Of a stretch of 64,000 bases of DNA, positions 1 to 10,950 are shown in pieces (the first letter of the stretch is position 1; each line of letters begins with the position of its first letter). This stretch comes from Clitopilus passeckerianus (Eukaryota > Basidiomycota > Agaricomycetes > Agaricales > Entolomataceae), in NCBI GenBank assembly GCA_944990035.1, contig CALYLX010000149.1, positions 620,001 to 684,000 of the forward strand. The letters are read 5' to 3'. The position numbers and the translations under genes are program-made. The notes below the pieces were generated by a model. It was not told the DNA's origin, searched no databases, and was given only the letters and a program-made list of their open reading frames with translations.

Positions 1-36
1 AAAGAGTCCGGGTGCGTATCCAAGGTAACTGTAACA
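1..36 (-). repeat. Edge of the 3' LTR (cut by window start)
   Basis: Bases 1-36 match 6520-6555 exactly and end in CA, as an LTR should. The adjoining internal bases 37-48 read as a purine-rich run on the minus strand (GAGAGGG core), a plausible polypurine tract for plus-strand priming. Confidence 0.85.
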
Positions 37-69
37 TTACCCTCTCGCTAGCGTTGAAGTCACCTGACT

Positions 70-949
70 TCAATTCTTCTTCTTGCCCCAGAAATGGCGG
101 TCTATGTTCTTCCAATAGCGTTGTGGACAGTTAACCGGGTAATGGCCTGGGCCGCGATGATGACACAGACGACAAACAAAACGAAAGCAATGGTATTGTC
201 GATGTCTGCCTCCGCAAACATAGCATCGGAAGTGTCTGGGCGGTGGTGGCTGGTTGGCAAGGTATCCGGTGCGCGGCGCCTTCTGTGACGAGATCGTTGA
301 GGAAGAGGGTTCACCAGAGTTGGCGAATCTGACTCTGGTGGGCTTTCGAATGCGGAGAGGTAAGGTGTCGGTGGGTTTGACATTTGGGTTGACGTTTTCC
401 TTGTCGCTATCTTGATCCTCGGGTGTAGTTTGAATGAAGGGATTGTGCTTTATCTTGGCGGCGGTAGCAAGGTTGGTGACGGGGGAATTCTTGGAGGGTT
501 CCTCGAACCTGACGTGCCGTGAGAATCGTCGGTTCTTCGGTGGTTTGATCTTCCTCAGGCCCCCAGGGATTGGCGGCAAGGGTTTCGAAATCTGTCTCCT
601 TCGGGTTGGGGAACCAACTTTGTCGTTCAGGATAGTGCTGATCAAGGAAGGCTGTACCTCCGGCAGCGAAGAAGAGGTCGGTGAGGGTTTCCTCCGTGCG
701 TTGGTCAGAGCTGTCAAGAGCTCGATCAAGTTCTTCAAGGGTTTTCGAATATAGGTGGCGTAGACGAGCCACTTCGTTGCGGAATTCGGTTCTTCGGTCG
801 TGGTAGGCTGAGCCCCGCTCTGCCACTTCGGTGAGGAGGTTGTCGTTGTTGCTCCAGGCAGTGTTCGTACGGAGCGTCGTAACAGCGGAATCGGTTTTGA
901 AGGTGTTAAGGATGATGGTGCGGTCGTAGGAAGAGACATTGGAGGACAT
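70..949 (-). pseudogene. Extra 3' ORF of the gypsy element (Cys/His-rich C-terminus), frameshifted
   Basis: A third element-encoded protein lies between the chromodomain and the 3' LTR. One frame runs from an ATG at 949 (MSSNVSSYDRT...) through a Glu/Arg/Leu-rich, probably coiled-coil segment to about 480. The C-terminal half continues in another frame to 70 and ends in a basic Cys/His cluster (CYVCGG...C..FVCRLCHHRG...NCPQ) resembling nucleic-acid-binding knuckles. The two halves overlap near 480-550, indicating a single frameshift. Position and composition suggest an accessory nucleic-acid-binding protein, but I do not recognise a named family. Minor ORFs on the opposite strand are treated as shadows. 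Confidence 0.6.
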
Positions 950-999
950 TATAAGCAAGATGTGTTTGCTTCGGCGAAGTGCTGTGGGTTGATGGAGAT

Positions 1000-1278
1000 T
1001 CACCGAATGTTCTTCCTCTTCTTATATGCTTCAAGGGTCTTCTTGGCGTTCTGGAGGTTTCTCACAGGTTCCCATGAGTTCTCCGATGTCGGATATCCTT
1101 TCCACTTGATCTTGTAAAGGATCTTCCCACGATGTCGTTTGTGTGCGACAATTTCTTCCACTTCCCATTCTTCTTCTTGATTGATGAGGTCAGGTGGCGG
1201 TTCTAGGAAATTGGGCCCATGTGTCTCGGTTTGTATGGTGTGAGGAGGGTGGCGTGGAACACAGGGTGAATTTTCCAT
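1000..1278 (-). pseudogene. Chromodomain at the C-terminus of Pol
   Basis: The 92-codon segment carries the chromodomain core EEEWEVEEIVAHKRHRG, then YKIKWKGYP and NSWEP with the aromatic-cage type residues, followed by a Lys-rich tail. In chromoviruses this domain is fused to integrase and directs integration to methylated-histone chromatin. Here it lies in a frame different from the integrase upstream: the integrase frame stops at 1203, and the matching sequence (TETHGPNFLEPPPD) is picked up in the chromodomain frame near 1235. One frameshift therefore separates the two parts. Confidence 0.85.
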
Positions 1279-3857
1279 GCTCGGGGTAGTTCTAATCTGT
1301 AGGTCAGCGGACCTAGAACTTCTTTGATCGTGAAGGGGCCTTCTCGTCGTGGCGTGAACTTCTTTGAGTAGTATGCCAGTTTTAGGTTAGTTGTTTCCAA
1401 CCAAACCTTCTGTCCTTGTTCAAATGGTTTGAAGTTACTTCGGACACGTTCGGCCATCTTTCGTCTCGCAAGTTCATGGGCGGCCGCGGCTTCGTCTCGT
1501 GCCTGTTGAAGTTCTTTCATTCGGGTTTCCGCAGCAGGGACATTGGTCTTCTGATATGGAAGGGGAATAGCACGTGGTTCTGCTCCGTTCATTAGGTAGA
1601 ATGGAGTTTGTGCGGTGACGGCATGAACACGTTTGTTATGGGCGAATTCCATTAGGGGAATTAGTTCTAGCCATTTCTCGGGGTTGTTGGCGCAGAATAG
1701 TCGGAGATAAGCGCCAATGTCTTGGTTGACGCGTTCGGTTTCTCCATCTGCTTGTGGGTGATATGCGGTTGTCAGGGAAAGTTTGATTCCTAGGAGTCGT
1801 CCTAGTTCTTGGAATACTTTGGATGCGAATTGTGGACCTCTATCGGATATCAGTTTGTCAGGAAGTCCGAATCTTCTGTAGACAGCATCCAGGTAGTTGT
1901 TGGCAGTGCCTAGGGCGTCAATGGTCTTCTTGCAAGGGATCAAAATTACCCCCTTACTAAGGCCATGGTCTACCACGACCATGAGTGAGTCGTAACCGTT
2001 AACCTCAGGAAGATCAGTGATGAAATCTGTAGAGGCAAGTTCGAAGGGTCGTGTGGCGGTAAATTTGACTGGGTTCAGGGGAGGTGCCGTGGGGTGTGTA
2101 TTGACCTTCATCTGTTGGCAAGGGGCACATCCATCAACGTAGGATTTGACAGTTCCAAACATTCTGGGCCACCAGTAGTGTTCGGAAATTAACTCCATCG
2201 TCTTGAATGCTCCTGGGTGCCCGGCCATAGGTGCGTCATGATACTTCTGTATGAGGCTTCGTCGTAGGGTAGCGTCATTAGGGACGTAGCATCGCCCTCG
2301 GAAGAAGAGGAGAGAGTTCTCTACTTTCCAGTCGGCTAAAGCCGATTTGATGGGGGTAGAGTGGTTCTTCAGGTGTCGTATTGCTTCCGTGAAGAATTCG
2401 TCTTTCATCATGTGTTCGGCAAATTCCGCCTTAAGTTCGGTGTCAATTGTTCGGATGAAGAGTTTATCAGGTAGCATGGTGATGTCTTCGTTGTCGGTGT
2501 CGTGGTCTAGAATGTGATCTGCTCGTCGGGATAGTTCGTCAGATTGGACCATCTGAGTTCCTGGTACATGGACTAGGTTTAGGTCATATTGGGAGAGGAG
2601 TAAACTCCATCGTGCCTGTCGTCGGCTAAGTTTCTGTGGCGTTCGGTAGTAGGTCAGGTTCTTATGGTCGGAGAATACCGTGACAGGGTGGGCTGATCCT
2701 TGTAGATAGTGTCGCCAAGTCTCCAGTGCTCTGACTATAGCGAGTAGTTCCCTGTCGTAGATTTCGTAGTTCCGTTCGGTTGGGGTGAAGGAGTGAGAGA
2801 TGTATCCACAAGGGTGCCAGTCGTTATTTTCGTCTCGTTGGCGTAGCACTGCTCCTGTTGCCCACTTGGATGCATCACATTCAATGGTGAATGGTTTCGT
2901 TGGATCGGGCATCGTGAGTACGGGTGTCTCCGCGAACCTTTTCTTTAGGGCTTCGAATGCTTCTTCTTGTTCCTGTCCCCATGTAAAGGGCTGATCTTTC
3001 TTGGTGAGATTGTTCAGGGGTCGGGCTAGTTCCGCATATTTCCCTATGAACCTTCGGTAGAAGTTGCCAAATCCCAAAAAGGACCGAACTTCTTTTACGG
3101 TGGTCGGGGTTGGCCATTTCTTTATCCCATCGAGTTTAGTCGGGTCCATGTGGATCTTGTCTGGCGATATGATCATTCCAAGGAATTCGACTTCTGTCAC
3201 GTTGAATTTGCATTTCTCAGCTTTGAGGAACAGGTTGTGTTCCATCAGCCTTTGGAGTACCCGTTTGGTGCGCTTCTCATGTTCTCTTGGGTCTTTAGAG
3301 AAGAGTAACATGTCATCCATGTAGATGATTAACCATCCTTCATCGATCATGTCTCTGAAGATGTGGTTCATCATTGCTTGAAACGTGGCTGGGGAGTTGC
3401 ATAGTCCAAAGAACATGACGGTGGGTTCAAACAAGCCTCGATTTGTTTTGAAGGCTGCTTTCCACTCGTCTCCTTCTTTGATCCGGACATTATGATATCC
3501 CCATCGGATGTCTAGTTTTGTGAAAATCTTTGCTCCTCTGAGTTTGTCGAGTAGGTCGCTGACTAGTGGTAAGGGTAGGCATTCTTGACAGTTCCACTGT
3601 TGAGATATCGGTAATCTTGGCAGGGTCGTAGTGCGTTTGCTTCTTTCTTCGCTACAAAGAAGGGTGATGCTTGAGGTGATTTCGAGGTCGGATGTATCCT
3701 TTCCGTAAGTTTTCTTCGAGAAATTTGTCCATTTCGGCTTGCTCCTTTGGGTTGAGAGGGTAGACCTTGCAGTCTTTCGGAACAAAGTCTGGTTTGAGAT
3801 CAATGGCGTGATCCCAAGGCCGAGATGGGGGGAATCGTTCTGATGCTTCTTTCTCAA
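1203..3857 (-). pseudogene. Pol: reverse transcriptase, RNase H and integrase (frame-damaged)
   Basis: The long open segment contains RT motifs (AKIFTKLDIRWGYHNVRI, then the catalytic YMDD box at about 3315), RNase H (ECDAS, YDRELLAI, FSDHKNL carrying the acidic residues) and integrase with the HHCC zinc region (GHPG...CAPCQQMK). The D,D,E triad is in STDFITDLP, SDRGPQF and DGETERVNQ. The true coding frame for RT begins only near 3560; a short stretch at about 3570-3690 encoding RT residues lies in a third frame, giving two indels between protease and RT. Catalytic residues are otherwise preserved, so the damage is probably fairly recent. Confidence 0.9.
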
Positions 3858-4725
3858 AGACTTTCTTGAATTCGTGGTATTCGGGGGGAATGAGGTCTTC
3901 GAGTTTCTTCTTGACCTCTTCGGTTTTCTGATGTTCTAGGGTCTGGGAGATGGACGTCTTGGCGCGAATCCAGACGTTCTGGGTCGGGACGAATCGCAGT
4001 GATCCTCTATCTCGGGTGATTCGGGAGATATTTGCAGCTCGGATTCTTCTGATTTCTGGTTCTCGATGTTCATTCGTCAATGGGGAATTGGCTCGTTCGA
4101 ATATCCCCATCACTGGCTCTCCTTTCACATAGGCAATAACCAGGTCTTGTTCGGCATTGGGTTCTTCTAAGGGTGTTTCAATGGGTTCGGGTTCGTTGGG
4201 TACATTGGAAATGTCTGGGCGTGATTCCTCTGTTGCAGCTAGTCGTCTGATCTGGACTCGGGCAAGGGCCGTGCGTAGCGGGGATGTCTTGACGCGTTTG
4301 GGATTAATGAATAATGTCCCCTTTTGCCAGTTGATTTCTGGATTTGTTCGCTTCAGCCATGGGAGTCCGAGGATCAGGTGTTCATTCCCTAATCCGGTGA
4401 CCAGGCACCGTTCTGACGCTTTGTGTTTCCCTATCCCTATATCGACCCAGGTGTAATGGGTGATTTGCCCTGTTTTGTTGATAGTGCCGTCAACATTCTT
4501 GGCAGTGAGAGGTTGTCGAAGGGGATGTGTTTTGATTCGATGGCGGGCGACGAATTCTTTGTCGATGAATAGTCCTTGAGCACCTGAGTCGACTAGTGCT
4601 TTGGTTTCAACGGTTCTTTCTTCATTCGGAGCAGAGACCTTAATGGGTAGACGCATAGATTTATCAAAAGGTTCTGCATACGACATAGAAGAAATCAGTA
4701 TTGTGGCGGGTTCAGACGTTGACAC
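3652..4725 (-). pseudogene. Aspartic protease and start of RT (gypsy Pol)
   Basis: The segment contains the retroviral-type protease active site ALVDSGAQGLFID (Asp-Ser-Gly) at about residues 43-55, then a linker, then the first RT residues ([37 protein letters not shown]). It stops at 3652 because of a one-base shift relative to the rest of RT. It follows gag with an 11-base gap and lies in a different frame from gag, a layout compatible with programmed frameshifting or separate translation; that cannot be told apart from mutation here. Confidence 0.85.
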
Positions 4726-4736
4726 TGGCCGCCGTT

Positions 4737-5887
4737 CTAAAAATCCTCATCGAGCTCATTCCAGAAGCTCTCCAATTCTTCCGCTTCCAACGCTCTAATG
4801 GTTCTGACAAGATCTTTGATGTTTTTCTTGCCATAGGAGTTGGTGTTGGACTGCTTTCCTCCTCTGCGTTCGGGGCATTCTCGAGAGCGATGTCCTTTCT
4901 TGAAACAGCGGAAACATTTCCCTTCCTTCATTAACTCCTTTCTCTTTTCAAAAGATAAGGCGTCAATGTCCATGGCGTTAGGGTCTGCTGTGGCATGGGT
5001 ATTGCGGGGATTTGCATGGGAAATAGGGGGGAGTCCTCTGTTGCGGCGGATGACGTTCTGTCCTCTACGCCATTGTGCATCAAATCGGGCAGCGTGTTCG
5101 TACCATCCGTTAATGGTGACGGGAAGAATGGGGAGGTTATAGATCTTTTCGATGATCTTGGAGTTGAGTCCTTTCTGGAAGAATTCAATCTTCGCCTTTT
5201 CATCGGTGATCCCGGAGGCGGAGATAAGGACTTTGAATTGAGATATGTAATCGTCAATTGGTCCTTTCTGCGTGAGAGCGTCTAGGGATGCAAATGCCTG
5301 TCCTTCTCCGTCTACTGGGTAGAAGGCGTTGATGAATTCTTTCTCGAATTGTTTGAAATCGGGGAGGATGATGTCGTTATCTTTGTTTGTGTAGTTCTGG
5401 CAGAAAGATCGTTTCCATGCCAAAGCGGTTCCTTTCTTCAAAAGGAAAGTGCAAAAGCGATTTGCTTGTTGTTGTTGTCGTAGATGTGGTCGTTCAGGCT
5501 TAGGTACATCTTGACTTCCAACAACCAAACTTCGGCATTTCTTCGGTCACCATCATATTCAAATGGTTGTCCCATTCGGAGTTCGGCGAGTTTCTTTGGT
5601 TCAGGGTTGGTTGGAGCCATTTCTGGTGGTTCTTGTTTCGGGGTTTGTGCGGGTGTCGGAGTCTGGGTCTGTCTGGGGGGTTCTGGTTCTGTTTCCGATT
5701 CTTCTTCGGGTTCTTGCTCTGTTTCCGATTCTTCTTCGGGTTCTTGCTCTGGTTCTGATTCTGGTTCGGGGTCTGGCTGTGGTTCTGGTTCTGGGTTCTT
5801 TACTTCTTCGGTGAAGTAGGCACTGCTAGGTAGTCGCCAAATCGATATTGTCGCGGGTCTTCGTCTTTCGGTACCAAATGTCTCCAA
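4737..5887 (-). pseudogene. Gag polyprotein (two overlapping frames)
   Basis: The N-terminal frame (5887-5438) has a Pro/Glu-rich repetitive head, then an internal Met (MAPTNPEPKK) and a capsid-like segment. The C-terminal frame (5528-4737) continues the capsid region (TALAWKRSF, FEKEFINAFYP) and ends with a retroviral CCHC knuckle, CFRCFKKGHRSREC, for RNA binding. The frames overlap at about 5440-5528, so a frameshift splits capsid. The knuckle's Cys and His are all present. Intact relatives would encode this as one protein. Confidence 0.8.
5690..5800 (-). repeat. Tandem repeat encoding a Pro-Glu-Ser-rich stretch of Gag
   Basis: A unit of about 30 bp (core gattcttcttcgggttcttg) is repeated almost exactly twice, with shorter degenerate copies after it. 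It gives an alternating Glu/Pro/Ser/Thr segment at the head of Gag. Confidence 0.75.
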
Positions 5888-6093
5888 CGGTTTGTCTTAA
5901 GGTCGAATTCTGAGTAAGTACCGTCGTCAAGTTGTACTACTCTCTGTCCCGGTGGGAGTTGAGGCGTTCGGCGGTCTTGAGGAGACGTGGTTCCGGTCGG
6001 TTCTGCAAGGGTAGTTGACTACTTTCAGTCAGGTGGTTTGGTGGTTGTGGCCTACGCTTGCGATGAGCGGGCTATCAGATCAGCTTGACCTTT

Positions 6094-6555
6094 TGTTAAG
6101 CTAGTATCGCTACGTGCTCAACCAAGTATCAAGAGTTCAGCTGCTTAGTCCTCTACCAGCCTTTGTAGAGACGAGCGAGAGTAATCGAGCGAGTCGAAGT
6201 TAAAGCAAATAGCGATGTATAGGCTTTTAGGTCAAGCTGGGGAAGCAAGACCGAAAGCGTGAAAGTATTTATACATGAAGAGTAGGGCTAAGGGTTGGGC
6301 ATTGCGCAGCAATGCTAAGTAAGCAAAAGTAAGTATGACTCGGAGTGAGTCAGAGTAAGAGTCACGACGAGTCATGGTAAGTAAATATAGTACAAGTATC
6401 CCACGATCGTGAGAATACTGAGTAATCATAGCTAAAGGGATGAGTAATGCGCAGCAGTACTGAGTAATTGTATAAACGTAAGCGGGGCGGGGATAGTAAT
6501 GGTAGATGAGTAAAAGGAAAAAGAGTCCGGGTGCGTATCCAAGGTAACTGTAACA
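6094..6555 (-). repeat. 5' LTR of the gypsy element
   Basis: The right edge (6555) is fixed by the match to bases 1-36. The left edge is placed at the TGTTAAG at 6094 because LTRs run TG...CA, giving about 462 bp. I could not recognise a convincing tRNA primer-binding site just inside it, so the left edge is tentative. Confidence 0.6.
6266..6273 (-). promoter_or_regulatory. TATA box of the LTR promoter
   Basis: The minus strand reads TATAAATA here, inside the 5' LTR and upstream of gag, where the LTR's own promoter is expected. Confidence 0.5.
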
Positions 6556-6556
6556 A

Positions 6557-7130
6557 ATCCGCCCCATTGAAGAGGTCAACATGCTGTTGCAGCGGGCACA
6601 CACGGCATCCATTCCTGCCATCCCCATCGCATCAGCACAGTCCCTTAATCTCCAAATCACCACCGGTTTGCAAGAGCAGCCCAGCACGGACCTAGCAAAT
6701 AGCTGGGAGGTCTCACACCTGATGGTGGGTAGTTCGATAGAGCAGGAACAACCAACTCGCATGTTCAAGCATGTCGAGCCAGCCTCGTTCTATGGCGGCA
6801 ATCAGCAGCATCAGAGCCAGGGTAGCAGCATGGCGACATCGTCATCAGGAACACATAACAAAGGAAAGCGTCGTGCAATGGAAACGGAGGCATCAGGAGA
6901 GGAATCGAGTTCAGCACAAGCGCCTGCAGAAAAGAAGAGAAGGACTCGGAAGGACCGTACCTGCATAACTTGCAAGCAACCAGATTGCGATGGTAGGTGG
7001 CAAGGTAATCCATGCCAGAACAAGCCTAGCGCCAAGCGGGTCACATACGGAAAGGTATTGGGTATGTGTTCTCTCCCGCACGGTTGTTTCTCGAGCTAAC
7101 TTGTTGATTATTTGATCAGGTCGACTATGA
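6557..7130 (+). pseudogene. 3' part of a host gene interrupted by the retrotransposon
   Basis: The reading frame is open right up to the LTR edge (IRPIEEVNMLLQRA...), so the element appears to have landed inside an exon. The remaining about 175 codons are Ser/Gln-rich, include a Lys/Arg-rich likely nuclear-localisation stretch (KKRRTRKD), and end with a Cys cluster CITCKQPDCDGRWQGNPC, which could bind zinc. One intron (gtatgt...ttgatcag) lies before the last few codons. I do not recognise the family; a transposase-derived or DNA-binding protein is possible. The 5' part lies outside the window. Confidence 0.55.
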
Positions 7131-7911
7131 AGAATGAGCTTCATTGACATTGTCCGCTTCGGGCTCGCGTAGATACGCGCTTATGACGATGTGCCTGGGC
7201 CCAGAAAGCTATTTCCTGAACCCTGAGATGAATATTTGGCCGAGAGATCCGGCTATCGTTTTTACGGTACTTTGCCTCATAATTAATTAATTAATTTTTT
7301 CTTCCTCTGCGAGGCCCCCATCCATAGTCAGACTGCCGCAGTACGAGTCTGTGCTGGCCCTTCCGGGCCGGTTTTCAGAGTATGATCCTTGCTCAATCAG
7401 TCAATGTCAGGAGGCTTTGGGCGAGCAATGAAATGATGATTTCGATCTCTAAAGAACGGAACAGGATTCCTAGCGTGTATAATGACCTTCCGCCCAACGG
7501 GATCTGTCATGGTCGGGCTGATGTTTGTGGCCCAAGCAACTGCATAACAAGTTAAACAACGCGTAGCTCATGATCCCGTCAAGTTGCGTCGCGTTCTTGA
7601 CCCTGTCCGAGTTCAACGTTCGCACTCAAAACACCTTCGGCCTGAGCTCCATATACAGGTGTTTGGTTTGGACTACAATTCTCTACTACTATTTGGAAGG
7701 TATATATTCAACAGACTTAAAGGGCGCTCTGGTCAATTTGCAATGCCAATTCCAAGACAGGAACCACTGGCGGGCTTGAACCATACTCTGAAGCCCTTGC
7801 TACACACAAGCCGTGATACTTACAACTTGCTTGGAAGCCTATAGAGAAGTTACCTCCATTTTTGACGAGTGTCAACAGGAAGTACAGAGTTTCACCGGTC
7901 ACTGGTACATG
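7131..7911. other. Intergenic, no gene seen
   Basis: Only short ORFs without family features are present. An AT-rich run (taattaattaatta) lies at about 7280. Confidence 0.5.
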
Positions 7912-8177
7912 TACATCAGCATTCCGTCGTGTGGCTTAAAAATGCTTGAATGTGCTTGAAATGCTCTTAAAGAGCTTTAAGACCATTTAAGACTGTTTAA
8001 GACTGTTTAAGCAAATTAAGACGATTAAGAGAACAAAAAATAGAGAAAAAAATTGTTCTCTTAATCGTCTTAATTTGCTTAAACAGTCTTAAACAGTCTT
8101 AAATGGTCTTAAAGCTCTTTAAGAGCATTTCAAGCACATTCAAGCATTTTTAAGCCACACGACGGAATGCTGATGTA
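7912..8177. mobile_element. Perfect foldback element (125-bp arms, TA borders)
   Basis: Bases 7912-8036 are the exact reverse complement of 8053-8177, leaving a 16-base AT-rich loop at 8037-8052. Both ends read TA followed by CATCAGCATTCCGTCG, so if TA is the duplicated target the element is a Tc1/mariner-type non-autonomous MITE of 262 bp plus TA. No protein is encoded. The arms contain internal short repeats (gactgtttaa twice). Transcription through it would give a long perfect hairpin. Confidence 0.85.
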
Positions 8178-9668
8178 ATCATTATTTCCCTTCTCGTTCG
8201 TGACTGGCTCAGAATCAGGCCTCCGGATGCGTTCCAACGGAAAGATAGATCTCGAAATACTTCCTGGAAGCATTATCGGACAGATATGAGGCAACGTTAT
8301 TCGCCGGGATGCTTCTGAACTCGATGATGTATGAAATGGCCATTATGGCAGATTTGTATACTTTTAGCCGAGCTGGAGAAATATAACACGATTGGGGTCC
8401 TTTTGCTCTTGATACGGGTTACTTTGTATGAATTTAGTATGTCCTAGACATCATACTTTCAATTGTTTGACGCACGTTTCCCGCCATAATCGCGTTTAGA
8501 ACGTATAAACCACCATTGACTGCCTTCGCTTGTGGCAGTGCTTCTGAGGCGAAGCACAACGCTGGATTCGCCCTTCCGGCGAGTGTTCTTTCAAATATAA
8601 CAACATGCTATGCTTGATATCTGCCACCAATGAGTAGCCGAAACTCCTCCCTTTAGCCTGAGGCTCTCTAGATGGAGATTACGGTGCCATCAAGAACTTT
8701 GAAGGGACAGTTTTTCGGCCTTATTCGCATTTCTCGTACACACCAGAGGTATTTATGACCATTTAGCTTGTCATATACATGAAATACATCTATCCGCACC
8801 AAATGGTACCCATAATACACCAGGACTTGACCGCCACTCTCCGAAAGTGCGACATTTACAGTTGATAGTAGGGAAGCAGCCACGAACCAGGATAGGATTC
8901 AGAAACCAGACGTCGACGAGGAACTCAAAACGTTGAACCCTGCAACGCTAAATTGGAACACTAAATTGTATGGCTACAAGTACAATGGACCGTGAGGAAA
9001 TCTAGCTATCCGAGGCTCAGAACTGTGCACAAACCTTCGCAGCGGCTGCACGCTGCTCAAGTTGTGCTCTTGCGAGTCGCCAGCCAACGGGAAATGATGA
9101 AATCAATAACAAGATCAAAGGCCATCAAGCCGAGGTTCTTGAAAAGGAAACGTTTCCTAATTCGGTTGTTTGCCAAGACAACGACGGAAATACAACGAGA
9201 AAACGTTTGTAAGCCAATGACATCGCGAGAAAACCACATAACAATTCAAAATTAGGTTTATTTTGATGGTTTAAATCGCGACTGTTATAAGTTCGAATCT
9301 TACGTTATCACCTCCAGACTCGTAACATGATCAGCTCGCTATGTGGAAAGCGAAATCCTACCCGGATTCCCCGTGCTGGCTGGTGGTGAACCAGTTCCAA
9401 GGCAGAAATAACGAAATTAAGAGAAAAACCAAGTTATTAAAGAGCACAAGGATCTCAGTGGAGGTGATATAAAGATAATTATACGAGCAGGCAGTTGATA
9501 CAGAGTTCCACTTGGCAGTCCCCAAAACATACGAAAACGTGACAAAAGGATCCGAATCTCGAAGTGTAGAAAGCAAAGGATAATAATAATCTAATCAAGC
9601 CATAAGGAGTAAAAGGAAACGAAAAAAAAGGACAGAAAGAAGTAGTAAAAAGCAAGAATATTAGTGGA
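8178..9668. other. Intergenic, no supported gene
   Basis: Only short ORFs are present. A 71-codon minus-strand frame at 8668-8883 has no ATG at its start and no recognisable motif. The part from 9480 to 9668 is probably the 3' untranslated side of the minus-strand gene ending at 9669. Confidence 0.45.
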
Positions 9669-10238
9669 CTACCGACCCCATCCACTGCCTCTTCTAGAGT
9701 TCCAAATTCTATCGCGATCGCGATCCCTGTCCAGGTCTCGTCCACGGTCGCGGTCACGGTCTGCAGAGGGGCCTCGAGGAGGAATTGAATGATGCCGACG
9801 ATCCTTATCGTCATCGCGGTCTTGGAATGAACGTGGGGGAGGAGGCACACGTGGGCGTTGTGAGAATGACGGACCGCTGCGATCCCCGCTATAGGGAGAT
9901 GACTGGTAATGGCCACCACTCATGCGCAGTGCACGAGGACCACTCGGTGGGGGCCGAGAGGATAGAGGCGGTCGTGCGGCCTGGGATTGAGGCATCCGTG
10001 AGCTGGGAGGCTTTTCCGGAGGTGACCTCTCTCTTGGCGGACTCAGAATCTCGCCTTCTTCTTGCGAAAGGTTACGAGAACTGTGTAGGGGGGTATGTAC
10101 GTCCGAAAGGCTCTGCTGGATGATAATACTTGACGCCGTGGCCTGGGTTGATATGCCAGAGTGTTGCCCGTTGCCTAGTTGCCCCAAGACCTGCTCAGGT
10201 GAAGGAATGGCTTGGATAGAGTATATCTTGAATGGTTG
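9669..10238 (-). CDS. C-terminal exon of a Pro- and Arg-Asp-rich protein
   Basis: About 189 codons are open, without an ATG at the start; the exon seems to begin after an acceptor (cagctag) at 10239. The sequence is disordered: SQEEGEILSPPRERSPPEK, then Pro/Ser/Arg segments, then an alternating Arg-Asp tail (DRDRDRG, DLDRDRDRDR) ending in RRGSGWGR. Such tails occur in fungal mRNA-processing proteins, for example THO/TREX or splicing factors, but the folded part is not visible and I will not name it. Upstream exons could not be found confidently, so this may be a 3' remnant. Confidence 0.4.
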   Translation of the reverse strand, partial: QPFKIYSIQAIPSPEQVLGQLGNGQHSGISTQATASSIIIQQSLSDVHTPLHSSRNLSQEEGEILSPPRERSPPEKPPSSRMPQSQAARPPLSSRPPPSGPRALRMSGGHYQSSPYSGDRSGPSFSQRPRVPPPPRSFQDRDDDKDRRHHSIPPRGPSADRDRDRGRDLDRDRDRDRIWNSRRGSGWGR

Positions 10239-10950
10239 CTAGCTGGTTGCAAGCAAATCGCACCTATACAACATGAGGCCAAAGTATATCAAGGATCGGT
10301 TTGCGTTAGCTCACCCTCTATCAGTAAAGTCTGCATCTGGTTCACTTTCTGGATCCCAATACCCAGCACGAACGTTGTACCGAGCATCGCACCGATAACT
10401 GTTCGCGAGGATGAGCATTCGGAGTTGTAAAAATAAAGCTTATTCACCAATCTACCCACCCATCTGTCGACGAAATGGTGGCGTTGGTGTAATGGCAACG
10501 TGGACAACCAGCATCCTCGGCAGGTGCCCTCCGAGATCGGTCTGAATTGGCTTGCTTCGCAATGACAACACCAAGCTGAAGGGATGTCATATCATCCAAT
10601 GCAGTCTTCCATTCGCGTTCGTGGATCCGAAGCCCGTTGGATCGAAGAACCGTGTACTGTCGGAGTTGTATGATCCTGCTGGCAGGCCCATCGGCAAACT
10701 GGATTCCCAAGACTGCAACAAACTTCTGCAGATACGATTTCTGAGTTGATCGTGCTTGCATCATGAAGGTAAGAATTACCTGGTAGTTCCGACATAAATC
10801 GATTGGGAGGCAGAATTGTTTTCCAAAGAAATCGTGTATTTCTATGTGGTGGGAAATTATATGTCGCTGGAGGTCTCCGAAACCGGAACAAGTAACGAAC
10901 AGCTTGAATCTACATAAAACTTTAGTCTTTTTAGTTTTTGACCTTCGAAT
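10239..10950. other. Unresolved region with short overlapping ORFs
   Basis: Minus-strand frames at 10289-10507 (one hydrophobic helix, VIGAMLGTTFVLGIGI) and 10444-10764 could be exons of the gene ending at 9669 or of another gene, but frames and splice sites do not join convincingly. A 65-codon plus-strand frame at 10552-10749 competes with them. Confidence 0.25.

Larger units (their letters stand above)
1..6555 (-). mobile_element. Ty3/gypsy chromovirus LTR retrotransposon, degenerate
   Basis: Read on the minus strand the order is 5' LTR, gag with CCHC knuckle, protease, reverse transcriptase, RNase H, integrase, chromodomain, an extra 3' ORF, then the 3' LTR. This order plus the C-terminal chromodomain places it among Ty3/gypsy chromoviruses (MarY1-like in basidiomycetes, by inference). 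The first 36 bases of the window are repeated exactly at 6520-6555, which marks the two LTRs; the window starts inside the 3' LTR. Reading frames are broken in gag, twice in RT, before the chromodomain and in the 3' ORF, so this copy is not expected to be autonomous. It sits in the coding frame of a host gene whose 3' part follows at 6557. Confidence 0.93.

Noticed and set aside
5484..5819. Ser/Gly-rich plus-strand ORFs
   Set aside because: They are antisense readings of the Glu/Pro repeat in Gag.
8668..8883. 71-codon minus-strand ORF
   Set aside because: Its first codon is GTG, not ATG, and no family features are visible.
9225..9325. tRNA-like B-box (gttcgaatc) near 9290
   Set aside because: The T-arm pairs only partly, and neither a matching acceptor 5' strand nor an A-box is found upstream.
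10289..10764. Exons upstream of the Arg-Asp-rich gene
   Set aside because: Candidate frames do not join with consistent splice phases, so no gene model is given.
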